The notes beneath the pieces were generated by a model that was not told the DNA's origin, did not search any database, and worked only from the letters and a program-made list of their open reading frames with translations. Shown here one piece after another: positions 33,253 to 43,446 of a stretch of DNA of 64,000 nucleotides. Every line of letters begins with the position of its first letter. Positions within the stretch are counted from its first letter, which is position 1. The position numbers and the translations under genes are program-made. Source of the stretch: an uncultured Clostridia bacterium (lineage in GTDB: Bacteria > Bacillota > Clostridia > Christensenellales > UBA1242); assembly GCA_944372505.1 (NCBI GenBank), contig CALVZK010000001.1:321185-385184 (forward strand), given 5' to 3'.

Positions 33253-33397
33253 ATATTTCTTATATTTGCATTTTTTAATTGCAGACATATAATATCAAAA
33301 ATTATTTATAATGTCAACGATTTTTTTAATTTTTTTTTATTATTTTAAAATAAAGTTAAAGTCTTAATTTCACAAAATTGGGTTTTAAAGAATATTA

Positions 33398-34478
<1,081 letters not shown>

Positions 34479-34540
34479 ACCAAAATAAAATATAAAAATT
34501 TAAAAGAAACTAAAATATAATTAAAATAATAAAATTAACA

Positions 34541-34575
34541 AAAAAAAGTAAAATATTTTAAAGATTTTACTTTTT
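34541..34575. terminator. Bidirectional terminator
   Basis: AAGTAAAAT-9 nt-ATTTTACTT with A and T tracts, between the collagen-like gene and the end of uvrA. Confidence 0.8.
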
Positions 34576-34579
34576 TTAC

Positions 34580-37411
34580 TTATTTTAATAATTTTTTTAA
34601 ATATTTTCCTGTATATGATGAATCATTTTTAGCCACTTCTTCTGGTGTGCCATGCGCAATAATTTTTCCGCCACCATCTCCTCCTTCTGGACCCAAGTCT
34701 ATAATATAATCTGCAGATTTAATTACATCTAAATTATGTTCAATTACTACAACAGTATTCCCTGCTTCAACCAATCTATTAAGAATATTTATTAATTTTT
34801 TTACATCATACATGTGTAGTCCAGTAGTCGGTTCATCTAAAAGATAAATAGTTTTACCTGTTGATTTTTTTGATAATTCACTTGCAAGTTTAACTCGTTG
34901 TGCTTCTCCACCAGATAGCGTAGTAGCGCTTTGTCCTAACTTTATATAATCAAGCCCAACATCATGCAATGCTTTAACCTTGTTATAAATAGAAGGAATG
35001 TTTTCAAAAAATTTTAATGCTTCTTCAACTGTCATATCCAAAACTTGGGCAATGTTTTTACCTTTATAATGTACTTCAAGAGTCTCCCTATTATATCTTT
35101 TACCCTTACAAACCTCACACGGAACCGAAATATCAGGCAAAAAATACATTTCTATTTCTTTTATACCAGCTCCCTCGCATGCTTCACATCTACCACCTTG
35201 AACGTTAAAACTAAATCGCCCAGCGTTATAACCTTTTGCTTTTGCTTCAGGAGTGGCAGCAAATAATTGTCTAATAAATGTAAACATTCCCACATAAGTT
35301 GCAGGATTAGACCGTGGTGTTCTTCCTATTGGAGATTGATCAATGTTTATTACTTTATCAAGCTTGCCTATATTTTCAATACGTGTAAAATTTCCTTCAT
35401 CTAATCTAGAATTATTTAACTTATTAGATAAATGCGGATAAATGATATTATTTAGCAACGAAGATTTTCCACTTCCTGATACCCCTGTTATACAAGTAAA
35501 TACACTTAAAGGTATTTCTACATCTATATTTTTAAGATTGTTTTCTTTTGCACCAATAACTTTTAAGAATTCTTTTGCTTTTTTTCGTATTGATGGTACT
35601 TCTATTTTTTCTTCCCCTCGCAAAAATTTGGCTGTTATCGAATTCCCATTTTTTATTAAGTCTTCAAAAGTTCCATTGCCTACAATTTCTCCACCGTGGA
35701 TTCCGGCAAAAGGACCTACATCTACTATCCAATCAGCACTTTTTATTGTATCTTCATCATGTTCTACAACTATAAGGGTGTTTCCTAAATCTCTTAAATT
35801 TTTTAAAGTAGAAATTAATTTGTCATTATCCCTCTGATGAAGTCCTATTGATGGTTCATCAAGAATGTACAAAACGCCTGCAAGTCCACTACCTATTTGC
35901 GTAGCAAGTCTTATTCTTTGTGACTCGCCTCCAGATAAGGTCTCTGCAGATCGCGATAATGTCAAATACTCAAGTCCAACATCTTGTAAAAACTTAAGTC
36001 TTGCTTTTATCTCTTTAAGAATACTTTTGGCTATTTCCGTTTTTTCTTTACTTAAATTTAGATCATCAAAATAATTGACTAATTTCCCCACAGACATTTC
36101 ACATACATCAGATATATTTTTCCCTTTGATTTTTACACTAAGAGCACTTTCATTTAATCTTTTTCCATGACAAACAGGACAAGTTATTTCTTTGACAAAC
36201 TTACCTATTTCAAATCTTATAAACTCACTTTTGCTTTCTGCTAGTCTTCTCTTTAAATTATTAACAATTCCTTCGAAAGATAATGCTCTTTTACCATTAA
36301 AATGCTCAAAAGTTTTATTTTTTGTTTCATTTTCATATAAATCAAGTTTTTCTCCATTATTACCATATAACAAAATATTTAATTGATTTTTAGGTAACTT
36401 TTCAACTGGACAAGTTAAATCAATATTGTATTTTTTGGCTAATGCTAAAAAATATTTTTCGGCAAGCCCACCAGAATCAATACGCCAACCAGTTGCATTA
36501 AAAGCTCCTTCTTTAATGGAAAGATGGCTATCTTTAAGAATTAAATTTTCTGATACATCAGAATATACCCCTAGTCCCGAACATTGTGGGCATGCTCCAT
36601 AAGGAGCATTAAAAGAAAATAGTCTTGGCGTTACTTCTTCCAAAGTCCAACCACAATATGGACAAGAATAGTTTGTACTATAGAGGTTTTCTATTCCATC
36701 TTTCTCCACTATAACCAAACCTTCCGAAAGTTTTATTGCAGTTTCAATACTATCAGTAAGTCTTGATTTAGCATTGTCTTTTAAAACAATTCTATCAATT
36801 ACCACTTTTATATCATGCTTAATATTTTTGTCCAAAATTATATCTTCATCAAGAGAAAAAATGTTTCCGTCAACTTGTACTCTAACATATCCGGATTTTT
36901 TTAAACTTTCAAATTGTTTAATGAAAGAACCTTTTTGTCCCCTTACAATAGGAGCTAAAATTGTTAATTTGCTTCCATTTTCGAATTGCACTATGCTATC
37001 AACAATTTGATCAACTGTTTGTTGTGTAATTGGTTTGTCACAATGAGGACAATATGGAACACCTACTCTAGCATATAATAATCTTAAATAATCATAAATT
37101 TCAGTAACAGTTCCAACAGTAGATCTAGGATTATGATTTGTTGTTTTCTGATCTATGGATATTGCTGGACTTAAACCATCTATAGATTCTACATCTGGCT
37201 TTTGTGCTTGTCCTAAAAATTGCCTTGCATAAGAAGATAAACTTTCTATATATCTCCTTTGTCCTTCTGCAAAAATAGTCCCAAATGCCAAACTAGATTT
37301 CCCAGAACCACTTACACCAGTAAAAACTATAAGTTTATTTTTAGGAATTTCTAGATCAATATTTTTTAAATTGTTTTCTTTTGCCCCTTTAATAATAATT
37401 GTTTCTTTCAT
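34580..37411 (-). CDS. uvrA: Excinuclease ABC subunit A
   Basis: 943 residues, the normal length. UvrA dimers scan DNA for bulky lesions and load UvrB in nucleotide excision repair. Two ABC ATPase modules are present: Walker A G32-VSGSGKS, signature LSGGESQRIRLA, second Walker A GVSGSGKSS, signature LSGGEAQRVKLA, and DEPSIGLHQRD / DEPTTGLHMYD Walker B. Two zinc fingers, CPYCGWTLEE..CPQC and CEACEGAG..CEVCKGKRY, are intact. GAGGAAT precedes the ATG, 36 nt after the stop of uvrB, so the two form an operon. Confidence 0.98.
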   Translation of the reverse strand: MKETIIIKGAKENNLKNIDLEIPKNKLIVFTGVSGSGKSSLAFGTIFAEGQRRYIESLSSYARQFLGQAQKPDVESIDGLSPAISIDQKTTNHNPRSTVGTVTEIYDYLRLLYARVGVPYCPHCDKPITQQTVDQIVDSIVQFENGSKLTILAPIVRGQKGSFIKQFESLKKSGYVRVQVDGNIFSLDEDIILDKNIKHDIKVVIDRIVLKDNAKSRLTDSIETAIKLSEGLVIVEKDGIENLYSTNYSCPYCGWTLEEVTPRLFSFNAPYGACPQCSGLGVYSDVSENLILKDSHLSIKEGAFNATGWRIDSGGLAEKYFLALAKKYNIDLTCPVEKLPKNQLNILLYGNNGEKLDLYENETKNKTFEHFNGKRALSFEGIVNNLKRRLAESKSEFIRFEIGKFVKEITCPVCHGKRLNESALSVKIKGKNISDVCEMSVGKLVNYFDDLNLSKEKTEIAKSILKEIKARLKFLQDVGLEYLTLSRSAETLSGGESQRIRLATQIGSGLAGVLYILDEPSIGLHQRDNDKLISTLKNLRDLGNTLIVVEHDEDTIKSADWIVDVGPFAGIHGGEIVGNGTFEDLIKNGNSITAKFLRGEEKIEVPSIRKKAKEFLKVIGAKENNLKNIDVEIPLSVFTCITGVSGSGKSSLLNNIIYPHLSNKLNNSRLDEGNFTRIENIGKLDKVINIDQSPIGRTPRSNPATYVGMFTFIRQLFAATPEAKAKGYNAGRFSFNVQGGRCEACEGAGIKEIEMYFLPDISVPCEVCKGKRYNRETLEVHYKGKNIAQVLDMTVEEALKFFENIPSIYNKVKALHDVGLDYIKLGQSATTLSGGEAQRVKLASELSKKSTGKTIYLLDEPTTGLHMYDVKKLINILNRLVEAGNTVVVIEHNLDVIKSADYIIDLGPEGGDGGGKIIAHGTPEEVAKNDSSYTGKYLKKLLK

Positions 37412-37447
37412 AATATTATTATTCCTCTTTTTTTATCTCCTAGCACT

Positions 37448-39406
37448 TTATTTTTTGTTTTTATCTAATCTTTTTCTTAATGTTTGAATTTGATTTCTTA
37501 ATTCTATTGCACGTTCAAAATCAAGAGCACCTGAAGCTATCTTCATCATTGCAGTTAATTTTTCGATTTCTGCCGGTATATCTTCTAATTTTATTTTTTT
37601 ATCATCAATCTTCTTTGTTATTTCAAGTGAATTTTTAATTTCCTTTACAATAGTTTTAGGTATAATGCCAAATTTCTTGTTGTGATTTTCTTGAATCTCT
37701 CGTCTTTTTAATGTTATATCAATAGCTCTTTTCATAGAATCGGTAATTACATCAGCATACATAATGACTCTACCATTACTATTGCGCGCTGCTCTACCAA
37801 TTGTTTGTATCAATGCTCCTTCACTACGTAAAAATCCTTCTTTATCGGCATCTAAAATCGCAACTAATTCGACTTCTGGCATATCGAGTCCTTCCCTTAA
37901 CAAATTAATGCCAACTAAAACGTCAAACTCTCCTTTTCTTAGTCCATTTATAATCTCAACTCTTTCCATTGTATCAATTTCTGAATGCATGTATTTACAT
38001 TTAAAGCCATGTTCTTGAAGATAAAGTGTTAAACTTTCAGCCATTTTCTTTGTTAAAGTTGTTACTAAAACTCTTGAATTATTTTCTATAGTTTCTTTTA
38101 TTTGTTTCATTAAATCTTCAATTTGATTTTTTATGGGTTTTACTTCTACTACAGGATCTAATAATCCCGTTGGTCTAATCACTTGCTCCACAACTTGTCC
38201 CGCTCTTGACAATTCATAATTACTAGGCGTAGCAGATACATATAAAACTTGTTTTAATTTACTATTAAATTCATCAAAAGTTAAAGGTCTATTATCTTTT
38301 GCCGCTTCTAGACGGAATCCATATTCTACCAAAGACTGTTTTCTCGCCTTGTCTCCATTGTACATTGCTCTTATTTGAGGTAAAGTCATGTGACTTTCAT
38401 CAATTATAGTTAAAAAATCTTTTGGAAAATAATCAATTAATGTGTATGGAGCTTCTCCAGGCTGTCTTCCATCAAAATATCTAGAATAATTTTCAATACC
38501 ACTACAATAACCAACCTCTTTCATCATTTCTTCATCATATGCAACTCTTTGTCCTATTCTTTCTGCTTCTATAAGTTTTCCCTGCTTTTCAAAATCTTTT
38601 ATTGCAATTAATCGGTCTTTTTCAATCTCCTCCAATGCCTTATCCATTCTTTCTCTTCCAACAGCATAATGAGTTGCAGGATATATTGCCACATATTTTA
38701 ATTCATTTAATAAATTTCCAGTAATAGGATCAAAATTATAAATTTTTTCTATTTCATCACCAAAAAATTGAATTTTAACAGCAAGCTCTGATTGATTGGC
38801 AGGGAATATATCTAATATATCTCCCTTAACTCTAAAAGTAGATCTTTTAAAATCTAAGTCATTTCTTGTATATTGTATATCTATTAACCTAGAAATAACG
38901 TCGTCTCGGTCTATGATATCTCCCTCTCTCAAAGAAATATGAAGATTATAATATTCATTTGGATTTCCCAATCCATATATACAAGATACAGAAGCTACTA
39001 TAATTACATCGTTTCTCTCTAAAATTGATGATGTCGCACTAGATCTAAGTTTATCAATTTCATCATTAATTGACATATCTTTTTCTATGTAAGTATCAGT
39101 AGAAACAATATATGCTTCTGGCTGATAATAATCATAATAAGATACAAAATATTCAACTCTATTATTTGGAAAAAATTCTCTAAATTCATTACATAATTGT
39201 GCGGCTAAAGTTTTATTGTGTGCAATAACTAATGTGGGCTTTTGCATTTTTTTTATTAAATTGGCCATAGTGAAAGTCTTGCCACTACCTGTGACTCCTA
39301 ACAAAACTTGCTCTTTCAACCCCTCTTTAAAGCCATCTTCTAATTTATTTATTGCCTGTGACTGATCACCTGCTGGTTTATATTTCGAAATAAGTTCAAA
39401 ATCCAT
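37448..39406 (-). CDS. uvrB: Excinuclease ABC subunit B
   Basis: 652 residues. Damage-verifying helicase-like subunit of nucleotide excision repair that hands DNA to UvrC. Visible: Walker A GVTGSGKT (37-44), the beta-hairpin [62 protein letters not shown] and QTIGRAARN (motif VI), and a C-terminal UVR helix pair ([21 protein letters not shown]). CGGAG lies before the ATG. uvrC is not in the window. Confidence 0.98.
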   Translation of the reverse strand: MDFELISKYKPAGDQSQAINKLEDGFKEGLKEQVLLGVTGSGKTFTMANLIKKMQKPTLVIAHNKTLAAQLCNEFREFFPNNRVEYFVSYYDYYQPEAYIVSTDTYIEKDMSINDEIDKLRSSATSSILERNDVIIVASVSCIYGLGNPNEYYNLHISLREGDIIDRDDVISRLIDIQYTRNDLDFKRSTFRVKGDILDIFPANQSELAVKIQFFGDEIEKIYNFDPITGNLLNELKYVAIYPATHYAVGRERMDKALEEIEKDRLIAIKDFEKQGKLIEAERIGQRVAYDEEMMKEVGYCSGIENYSRYFDGRQPGEAPYTLIDYFPKDFLTIIDESHMTLPQIRAMYNGDKARKQSLVEYGFRLEAAKDNRPLTFDEFNSKLKQVLYVSATPSNYELSRAGQVVEQVIRPTGLLDPVVEVKPIKNQIEDLMKQIKETIENNSRVLVTTLTKKMAESLTLYLQEHGFKCKYMHSEIDTMERVEIINGLRKGEFDVLVGINLLREGLDMPEVELVAILDADKEGFLRSEGALIQTIGRAARNSNGRVIMYADVITDSMKRAIDITLKRREIQENHNKKFGIIPKTIVKEIKNSLEITKKIDDKKIKLEDIPAEIEKLTAMMKIASGALDFERAIELRNQIQTLRKRLDKNKK

Positions 39407-39459
39407 TTTTTCTCCGTTTATTCCTAATTTATTATAACACCATTTTTTAAAATATAAAA

Positions 39460-39828
39460 CTATTTAAAGATTGCTTTAAGTATTAAACCAAACACAAAAC
39501 TGACGATTGCTAAAAAAATACTTCTTAATACAAGCATATAAAGGGATTTTTTTGCCTTTTTAGCATCAATTAAATATGTTTGCCCTTTTTTTTTCAATTT
39601 AACGCAATAGAAATAACCATTTTTACTATCAGAGATAACAAAATCAATATAATTTTGCAAAGACAAACTTGCCATAATTTCATCAATTTCATTTATAGAT
39701 AAAACAATTTTTTTGCAAACATCTTTAGCAATATCATGTGGAGAAATTAAGCATGTCTTTTTGCCAGAGCATACTTTACATAAATATTTTAGAACAATTT
39801 TTTCTTTACGTTCAGGCAAATCTGTCAT
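39460..39828 (-). CDS. Small protein with N-terminal helix domain and C-terminal membrane helix
   Basis: 122 residues. The first 90 look like a winged-helix-type domain ([28 protein letters not shown]...[17 protein letters not shown]), followed by [33 protein letters not shown], a C-terminal membrane helix. The protein at 42353-42727 shows the same layout and similar spacing (EKIVLKYL / [27 protein letters not shown] / CISIKYDDNNTYCLCVL), so they are paralogues. No Shine-Dalgarno; AATAAT lies 6 nt before the ATG, a weak leaderless candidate. Function unknown; a membrane-tethered DNA-binding protein is possible. Confidence 0.65.
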   Translation of the reverse strand: MTDLPERKEKIVLKYLCKVCSGKKTCLISPHDIAKDVCKKIVLSINEIDEIMASLSLQNYIDFVISDSKNGYFYCVKLKKKGQTYLIDAKKAKKSLYMLVLRSIFLAIVSFVFGLILKAIFK

Positions 39829-39967
39829 TTAAAAATTATTTGCATTTAAACCTATATTTATACTTTATATTATTTTAATAGAATTATATTTATCTTTATA
39901 AAAACTATAAAAATTAAAATTATTAAAATAATTTTCTTAGGATTTTATGAAATTATTAAAAAAAACA

Positions 39968-39995
39968 TTGACAATTTTATAAAATATAGTATACT
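39968..39995 (+). promoter_or_regulatory. Consensus promoter of asnA
   Basis: TTGACA (39968-39973), 16 nt, TATACT (39990-39995). +1 is near 40002, giving a leader of about 255 nt that contains the attenuator described below. Confidence 0.75.
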
Positions 39996-40016
39996 AAAAA
40001 TATAAATGAGGAAAAA

Positions 40017-40073
40017 ATGATTAAATTTATTAATAATAACAACAATAATCTTGAACTTAAAATACATTTTTAA
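40017..40073 (+). CDS. Asparagine leader peptide of asnA
   Basis: An 18-residue peptide, MIKFINNNNNNLELKIHF, with GAGG 5 nt before the ATG. Residues 6-11 are six consecutive Asn (AAT AAT AAC AAC AAT AAT, 40032-40049). It lies directly after a consensus promoter and before an intrinsic terminator followed by asparagine synthetase. Leader peptides rich in the amino acid made by the operon are the hallmark of ribosome-mediated attenuation (compare his, trp and leu leaders). This is a strong candidate for the Asn sensor of asnA. Confidence 0.85.
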   Translation: MIKFINNNNNNLELKIHF

Positions 40074-40150
40074 ATGGATTTTCTTTTTATTGTTGTAAAA
40101 TAAATTAAATTATTAAGCACTTTCTGAAAATTCATGAAAGTGCTTTTTTT
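40074..40150 (+). promoter_or_regulatory. Attenuator: terminator and alternative pairing ahead of asnA
   Basis: Terminator: AAGCACTTTC (40115-40124), 11-nt loop, GAAAGTGCTT (40136-40145), then T to 40150. Alternative pairings: 40074-40083 (ATGGATTTTC) can pair with 40126-40135 (GAAAATTCAT) in the terminator loop over 10 bp with one G-T, enclosing the terminator's left arm; 40087-40096 is an exact 10-nt complement of the Asn codons 40039-40048. Stalling on the Asn codons would leave 40074-40083 free; a ribosome at the stop codon (40071-40073) would cover it and allow termination. Confidence 0.75.
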
Positions 40151-40165
40151 AAAAAAGGAGATATT

Positions 40166-40219
40166 ATGAAAATTATCAATGCCGTAGCGGGCGAATACGT
40201 TATTTTTATTATTAATTAA
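40166..40219 (+). CDS. Second small frame between attenuator and asnA
   Basis: 17 residues, MKIINAVAGEYVIFIIN, with AAGGAG 5 nt before ATG. It lies between the terminator and asnA. The context AAGGAGA..TATTATGAAA is nearly the same as that of asnA itself, as if the initiation region had been duplicated. Two Asn codons, one just before the stop. It may be a translational leader or a non-functional relic. Confidence 0.5.
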   Translation: MKIINAVAGEYVIFIIN

Positions 40220-40255
40220 TTGTTTATTTATATTAAATTTAAAAGGAGAAATATT

Positions 40256-41251
40256 ATGAAATACATAAAGGAAAAATATATAAAACTAGACATATTAGAA
40301 AAACAAAAATATATCAAATTAATAAAAGATAAATTCGAAAAATTATTATCAAAAAAATTAGATTTAACGAGAGTTTCTGCTCCATTATTTGTTACAAAAG
40401 AAAGTGGACTACAAGATGATTTAAGTGGAATAGAAAGAAAAGTTACATTTGACATATTGAAAGATGGGAAAGAGTTGGAAGTTGTACAATCTTTAGCAAA
40501 ATGGAAAAGATTTGCTTTAAAAAAATATCAATTCCCTATTTATAAAGGAATCTACACAGACATGATAGCAATTAGACGTGATGACAAGATGGATGAAATT
40601 CATTCAATTTATGTAGACCAATGGGATTGGGAAAAAATTATTAAAAAATCAGATAGAAATTTAGATTTTTTAAAAAAGACCGTACAAAAAATAGTTATGG
40701 CAATCATTGAAACAGAAAAATATATCAAAATTAAAGGATTCCCAGGAATAGACTTAAGTTCAAAAGTCTTTTTTATAACAAGTCAAAGCTTATTAGATAT
40801 GTATCCCGATAAAACTGAAAAAGAACGTGAATATTTAATAACAAAAAAATACAAAACTGTTTTTATAATGAAAATAGGACCTATACTCTCAAATGGAAAA
40901 CCTCATGATTCAAGGGCCCCAGATTACGATGATTGGAATTTAAACGGAGATTTGCTCTTCTATCACGAAGTTTTAGATATTGCACTTGAAATATCAAGCA
41001 TGGGGATAAGAGTTGACAAAACTAGTTTAATTAAACAGCTTGAAATTTCTGATAAAAAAGAAAGATTAAAATATGATTATCATAAAATGATTTTACAAGA
41101 TCAATTACCACTTACAATTGGTGGCGGAATTGGACAAAGTAGACTATGCCAATTATTATTAGGGAGAATACATATAGGAGAAGTACAGGCTTCTTATTGG
41201 GATAAAGATACACTTTTGAAATGTAAAAAAGAAAAAATCGAATTACTTTAA
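40256..41251 (+). CDS. asnA: Aspartate-ammonia ligase (asparagine synthetase A)
   Basis: 331 residues, essentially the length of E. coli AsnA (330). It makes asparagine from aspartate, ammonia and ATP through an aspartyl-AMP intermediate and has a class II aminoacyl-tRNA synthetase fold. Signatures: TRVSAPLFVTKESGLQDDLSGIERKVTFDI, SLAKWKRFALKKYQF, YVDQWDWEKII, GPILSNGKPHDSRAPDYDDWNLNGDLLF and PLTIGGGIGQSRLCQLLL. The ATG at 40256 is chosen because AAAAGGAG lies upstream; an earlier in-frame start would only add hydrophobic codons. Regulated by a leader with Asn codons and a terminator. Confidence 0.97.
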   Translation: MKYIKEKYIKLDILEKQKYIKLIKDKFEKLLSKKLDLTRVSAPLFVTKESGLQDDLSGIERKVTFDILKDGKELEVVQSLAKWKRFALKKYQFPIYKGIYTDMIAIRRDDKMDEIHSIYVDQWDWEKIIKKSDRNLDFLKKTVQKIVMAIIETEKYIKIKGFPGIDLSSKVFFITSQSLLDMYPDKTEKEREYLITKKYKTVFIMKIGPILSNGKPHDSRAPDYDDWNLNGDLLFYHEVLDIALEISSMGIRVDKTSLIKQLEISDKKERLKYDYHKMILQDQLPLTIGGGIGQSRLCQLLLGRIHIGEVQASYWDKDTLLKCKKEKIELL

Positions 41252-41316
41252 TAAATTTAATCTTTCCTATTTATTTCTTAATTCAATTGTGATATAATAT
41301 TTTCTAGGAGAACAAA

Positions 41317-42294
41317 ATGCAAAACCAAAACACAAGTTTAGAAAATCAACAATCTATAGCATATCAAACAAATTTACAAGAATTCAAAAATATTGATAAA
41401 AAACGCAAAAGATTGTCCTGTATTTCTGGGTGTAAATCACTGATTAAAGATTTAAACAGACAAATAGATTTAGATTTTATTAAAGAAAGCGAAGAAATTG
41501 AAGGCAATTTTAACAATTATATTATGAAATTGTTAAAAAAACCTGAAATAAAAATAATTCACGCTTTACCAAAAGAAGCTCTTTTTGTTGATAAGGCAAA
41601 TTCAAATACAGAACAACAAAGTGAAATTTTAAAAGGAATTTTTAAAAAAACATCAATATATGCACTATACGAACCACTACAATTACAAATAAAATTAAAT
41701 CTTAAAAATCATCTTTATTCTTTGGAAAAAATATTTGACAAAGCAAAAAAATCAAAGTTAAAAAGACATAAAACAGGTAAATTTGATCCTTTAACTCATG
41801 CGGATATATTAGAAACAAATCTTTATCTCGACGAAAAAGAGGATATACTTTCTGAATTCGGGAGATATAGATCCCCTTATACGGGTTCATTTACAAATGT
41901 TAAAGGAGCTACATGGGTTCCTGTTAGTAATGCACGTGTTAGCGAAAGCATGGATGCTCTACTAGAATGGTATAATAATCAATCAATAAATTTACATCCG
42001 ATAATTAGAGCTGCCATTTTACATGCTGAATTTATACGAATACATCCTTTTGCAGATGGAAATGGTAGAACTGCAAGATTATTAATGAATTATGAACTAA
42101 TTAGAAATGGTTATCCATCTGTAATCATTAAAGCTAGAGATAAAGATCGATATTTTAATGCATTAAACACAGCAATAATTACAAAAGATGTAACAGATTT
42201 AGTTAAATTAATAGAAGAAGCATGTAATGAAACTGCAGATAAATATTTAGAAATAATAAAGTCAAAAAAAGAATTTGAAAAAGAAAACGAATAA
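41317..42294 (+). CDS. Fic-domain AMP-transferase-type protein with N-terminal inhibitory motif
   Basis: 325 residues. The active-site loop H243-PFADGNGRTAR254 has all Fic residues (catalytic His, Asp and Arg), so it should transfer AMP or another NMP to hydroxyl groups of a target protein. An inhibitory helix motif [S/T]xxxE[G/N] occurs as S58-EEIE-G63 in the N-terminal part, which makes it a self-inhibited class II Fic protein. The central helical part (100-190) is variable. AGGAG lies before the ATG. Target unknown; there is no separate antitoxin gene, which agrees with the built-in inhibitor. Confidence 0.93.
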   Translation: MQNQNTSLENQQSIAYQTNLQEFKNIDKKRKRLSCISGCKSLIKDLNRQIDLDFIKESEEIEGNFNNYIMKLLKKPEIKIIHALPKEALFVDKANSNTEQQSEILKGIFKKTSIYALYEPLQLQIKLNLKNHLYSLEKIFDKAKKSKLKRHKTGKFDPLTHADILETNLYLDEKEDILSEFGRYRSPYTGSFTNVKGATWVPVSNARVSESMDALLEWYNNQSINLHPIIRAAILHAEFIRIHPFADGNGRTARLLMNYELIRNGYPSVIIKARDKDRYFNALNTAIITKDVTDLVKLIEEACNETADKYLEIIKSKKEFEKENE

Positions 42295-42317
42295 AACTCG
42301 CTTCGGCGAGTTTTTTT
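42294..42317 (+). terminator. Intrinsic terminator with UUCG loop after fic
   Basis: AAACTCGC-TTCG-GCGAGTTT then T residues, a very stable UUCG tetraloop hairpin overlapping the fic stop region. Confidence 0.9.
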
Positions 42318-42352
42318 GTATAAAGTATATATGCTTGTGAAAAAATATATAT

Positions 42353-42727
42353 ATGTTAGAACAAAAATCTAAACTGGTTTTAAAATTTTTAATACAAGAA
42401 TGCCCAAATGGCTCTTACAAAATCATAGAGGCTAAGGATATAATTTCATCAATGCCAATAAAATATAAAATGGATTATGAGGCATTTGATAATATTTTAT
42501 CATATTTAGAAAGACAAGATTGTATTTCAATTAAGTATGATGATAATAATACTTACTGTCTTTGTGTACTGCCACTAGGTTATGAAATATTTGAAAATGA
42601 AATAAAAAATAAAAAAGAGGATAAAAAATCCTCTAATCTATGGTTAATTTTAATAATTAATCTATTAATTTCTTTTGCGGGAGCTGTTTTGGGGACAGTG
42701 ATTGCACATATTCTAATCCCTCTTTAA
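42353..42727 (+). CDS. Small protein with N-terminal helix domain and C-terminal membrane helix (paralogue)
   Basis: 124 residues. Same layout as the protein at 39460-39828: an N-terminal helical domain (KSKLVLKFLIQECPNGSYKIIEAKDIISSMPIKYKMDYEAFDNILSYLERQDCISIKYDD) and a C-terminal membrane helix (LWLILIINLLISFAGAVLGTVIAHILIPL). The two copies flank asnA and fic in opposite orientation. No clear ribosome site. Its 3' end overlaps that of the convergent radC gene by 71 bp. Function unknown. Confidence 0.62.
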   Translation: MLEQKSKLVLKFLIQECPNGSYKIIEAKDIISSMPIKYKMDYEAFDNILSYLERQDCISIKYDDNNTYCLCVLPLGYEIFENEIKNKKEDKKSSNLWLILIINLLISFAGAVLGTVIAHILIPL

Positions 42728-43430
42728 AAACTCTTGTGTGCCTATCATTTGTCATGCTATAAATACCATCTATTCCAACAATGACCGAATCAGCTAGCTC
42801 ACAACCAGAAAATTTAAATTTGCCTTTAAGATCTTCAAAAGAATTTTTGTCTTGAGCGGAAGGGATACAAAGTCCATTTGGATGATTGTGAACAACAAAT
42901 ACAGCGCTAACTTTATAAGTAGAAATAAATAAAGCAATTTCTTTTAGATTTAAACTAACAAAATTGTTAGTTCCTTTTCCATACCTTCTACCATTAATAA
43001 TTTCTCCCGCATTATTAACTCCAAAAATATAGAGCTCTTCTTCTTGTTTGTAACGCAAAATTTGTTCAAGGTGATCATAAAACTCTCCAATTGTTTTGAT
43101 GCCTTGTTTATTAAAAGTTTTTTCAAAAGAATAGTAAAAAAAGATTTCAAGTAGGGAGTGCAACTTTTTAGCAGAAGCATCTCCCATACCTCTAACCTGT
43201 TTAAGATCTTCGATGGAAGCCTCTAAAATAGTAGGGATATCATTAAACCGTTCAAGAAGCCTATGGGCAAGAGGGTTAACATCCGCTCTAGGGAAGATGA
43301 AGAAAAGAATATATTCCATAATTTGGATTTTACTCAATCCTTCAAGTCCTACCATAGAGACAGTATCTATTAATCTCCCCCTATGCCCATCATGGATACT
43401 TTTGTTTGAAAAAGTTTTTGATTCTTTCAA
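42657..43430 (-). CDS. radC: RadC-family JAMM-domain protein
   Basis: 257 residues from a TTG start after AAGGAGAA. An N-terminal helix-hairpin-helix-like part (VRGMGDASAKKLHSLLEI) is followed by a JAMM/MPN+ metal domain, H181-N-H183-PNGLCIP-S191-AQ-D194, complete for zinc binding. RadC proteins are widely distributed but their enzymatic role is unresolved; they are often carried on mobile DNA. The usual DHIIVG near the end reads ADSVIVG. It overlaps the convergent neighbour. A broken relative lies at 27330-28061. Confidence 0.88.
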   Translation of the reverse strand: MKESKTFSNKSIHDGHRGRLIDTVSMVGLEGLSKIQIMEYILFFIFPRADVNPLAHRLLERFNDIPTILEASIEDLKQVRGMGDASAKKLHSLLEIFFYYSFEKTFNKQGIKTIGEFYDHLEQILRYKQEEELYIFGVNNAGEIINGRRYGKGTNNFVSLNLKEIALFISTYKVSAVFVVHNHPNGLCIPSAQDKNSFEDLKGKFKFSGCELADSVIVGIDGIYSMTNDRHTRVFKEGLEYVQSLSPKQLPQKKLID

Positions 43431-43446
43431 GATATTCTCCTTAAGT

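Noticed and set aside
39829-40255. T-box riboswitch upstream of asnA
   Set aside because: No T-box sequence (AGGGUGGNACCGCG-like) or specifier stem is present; the leader is short and coding.
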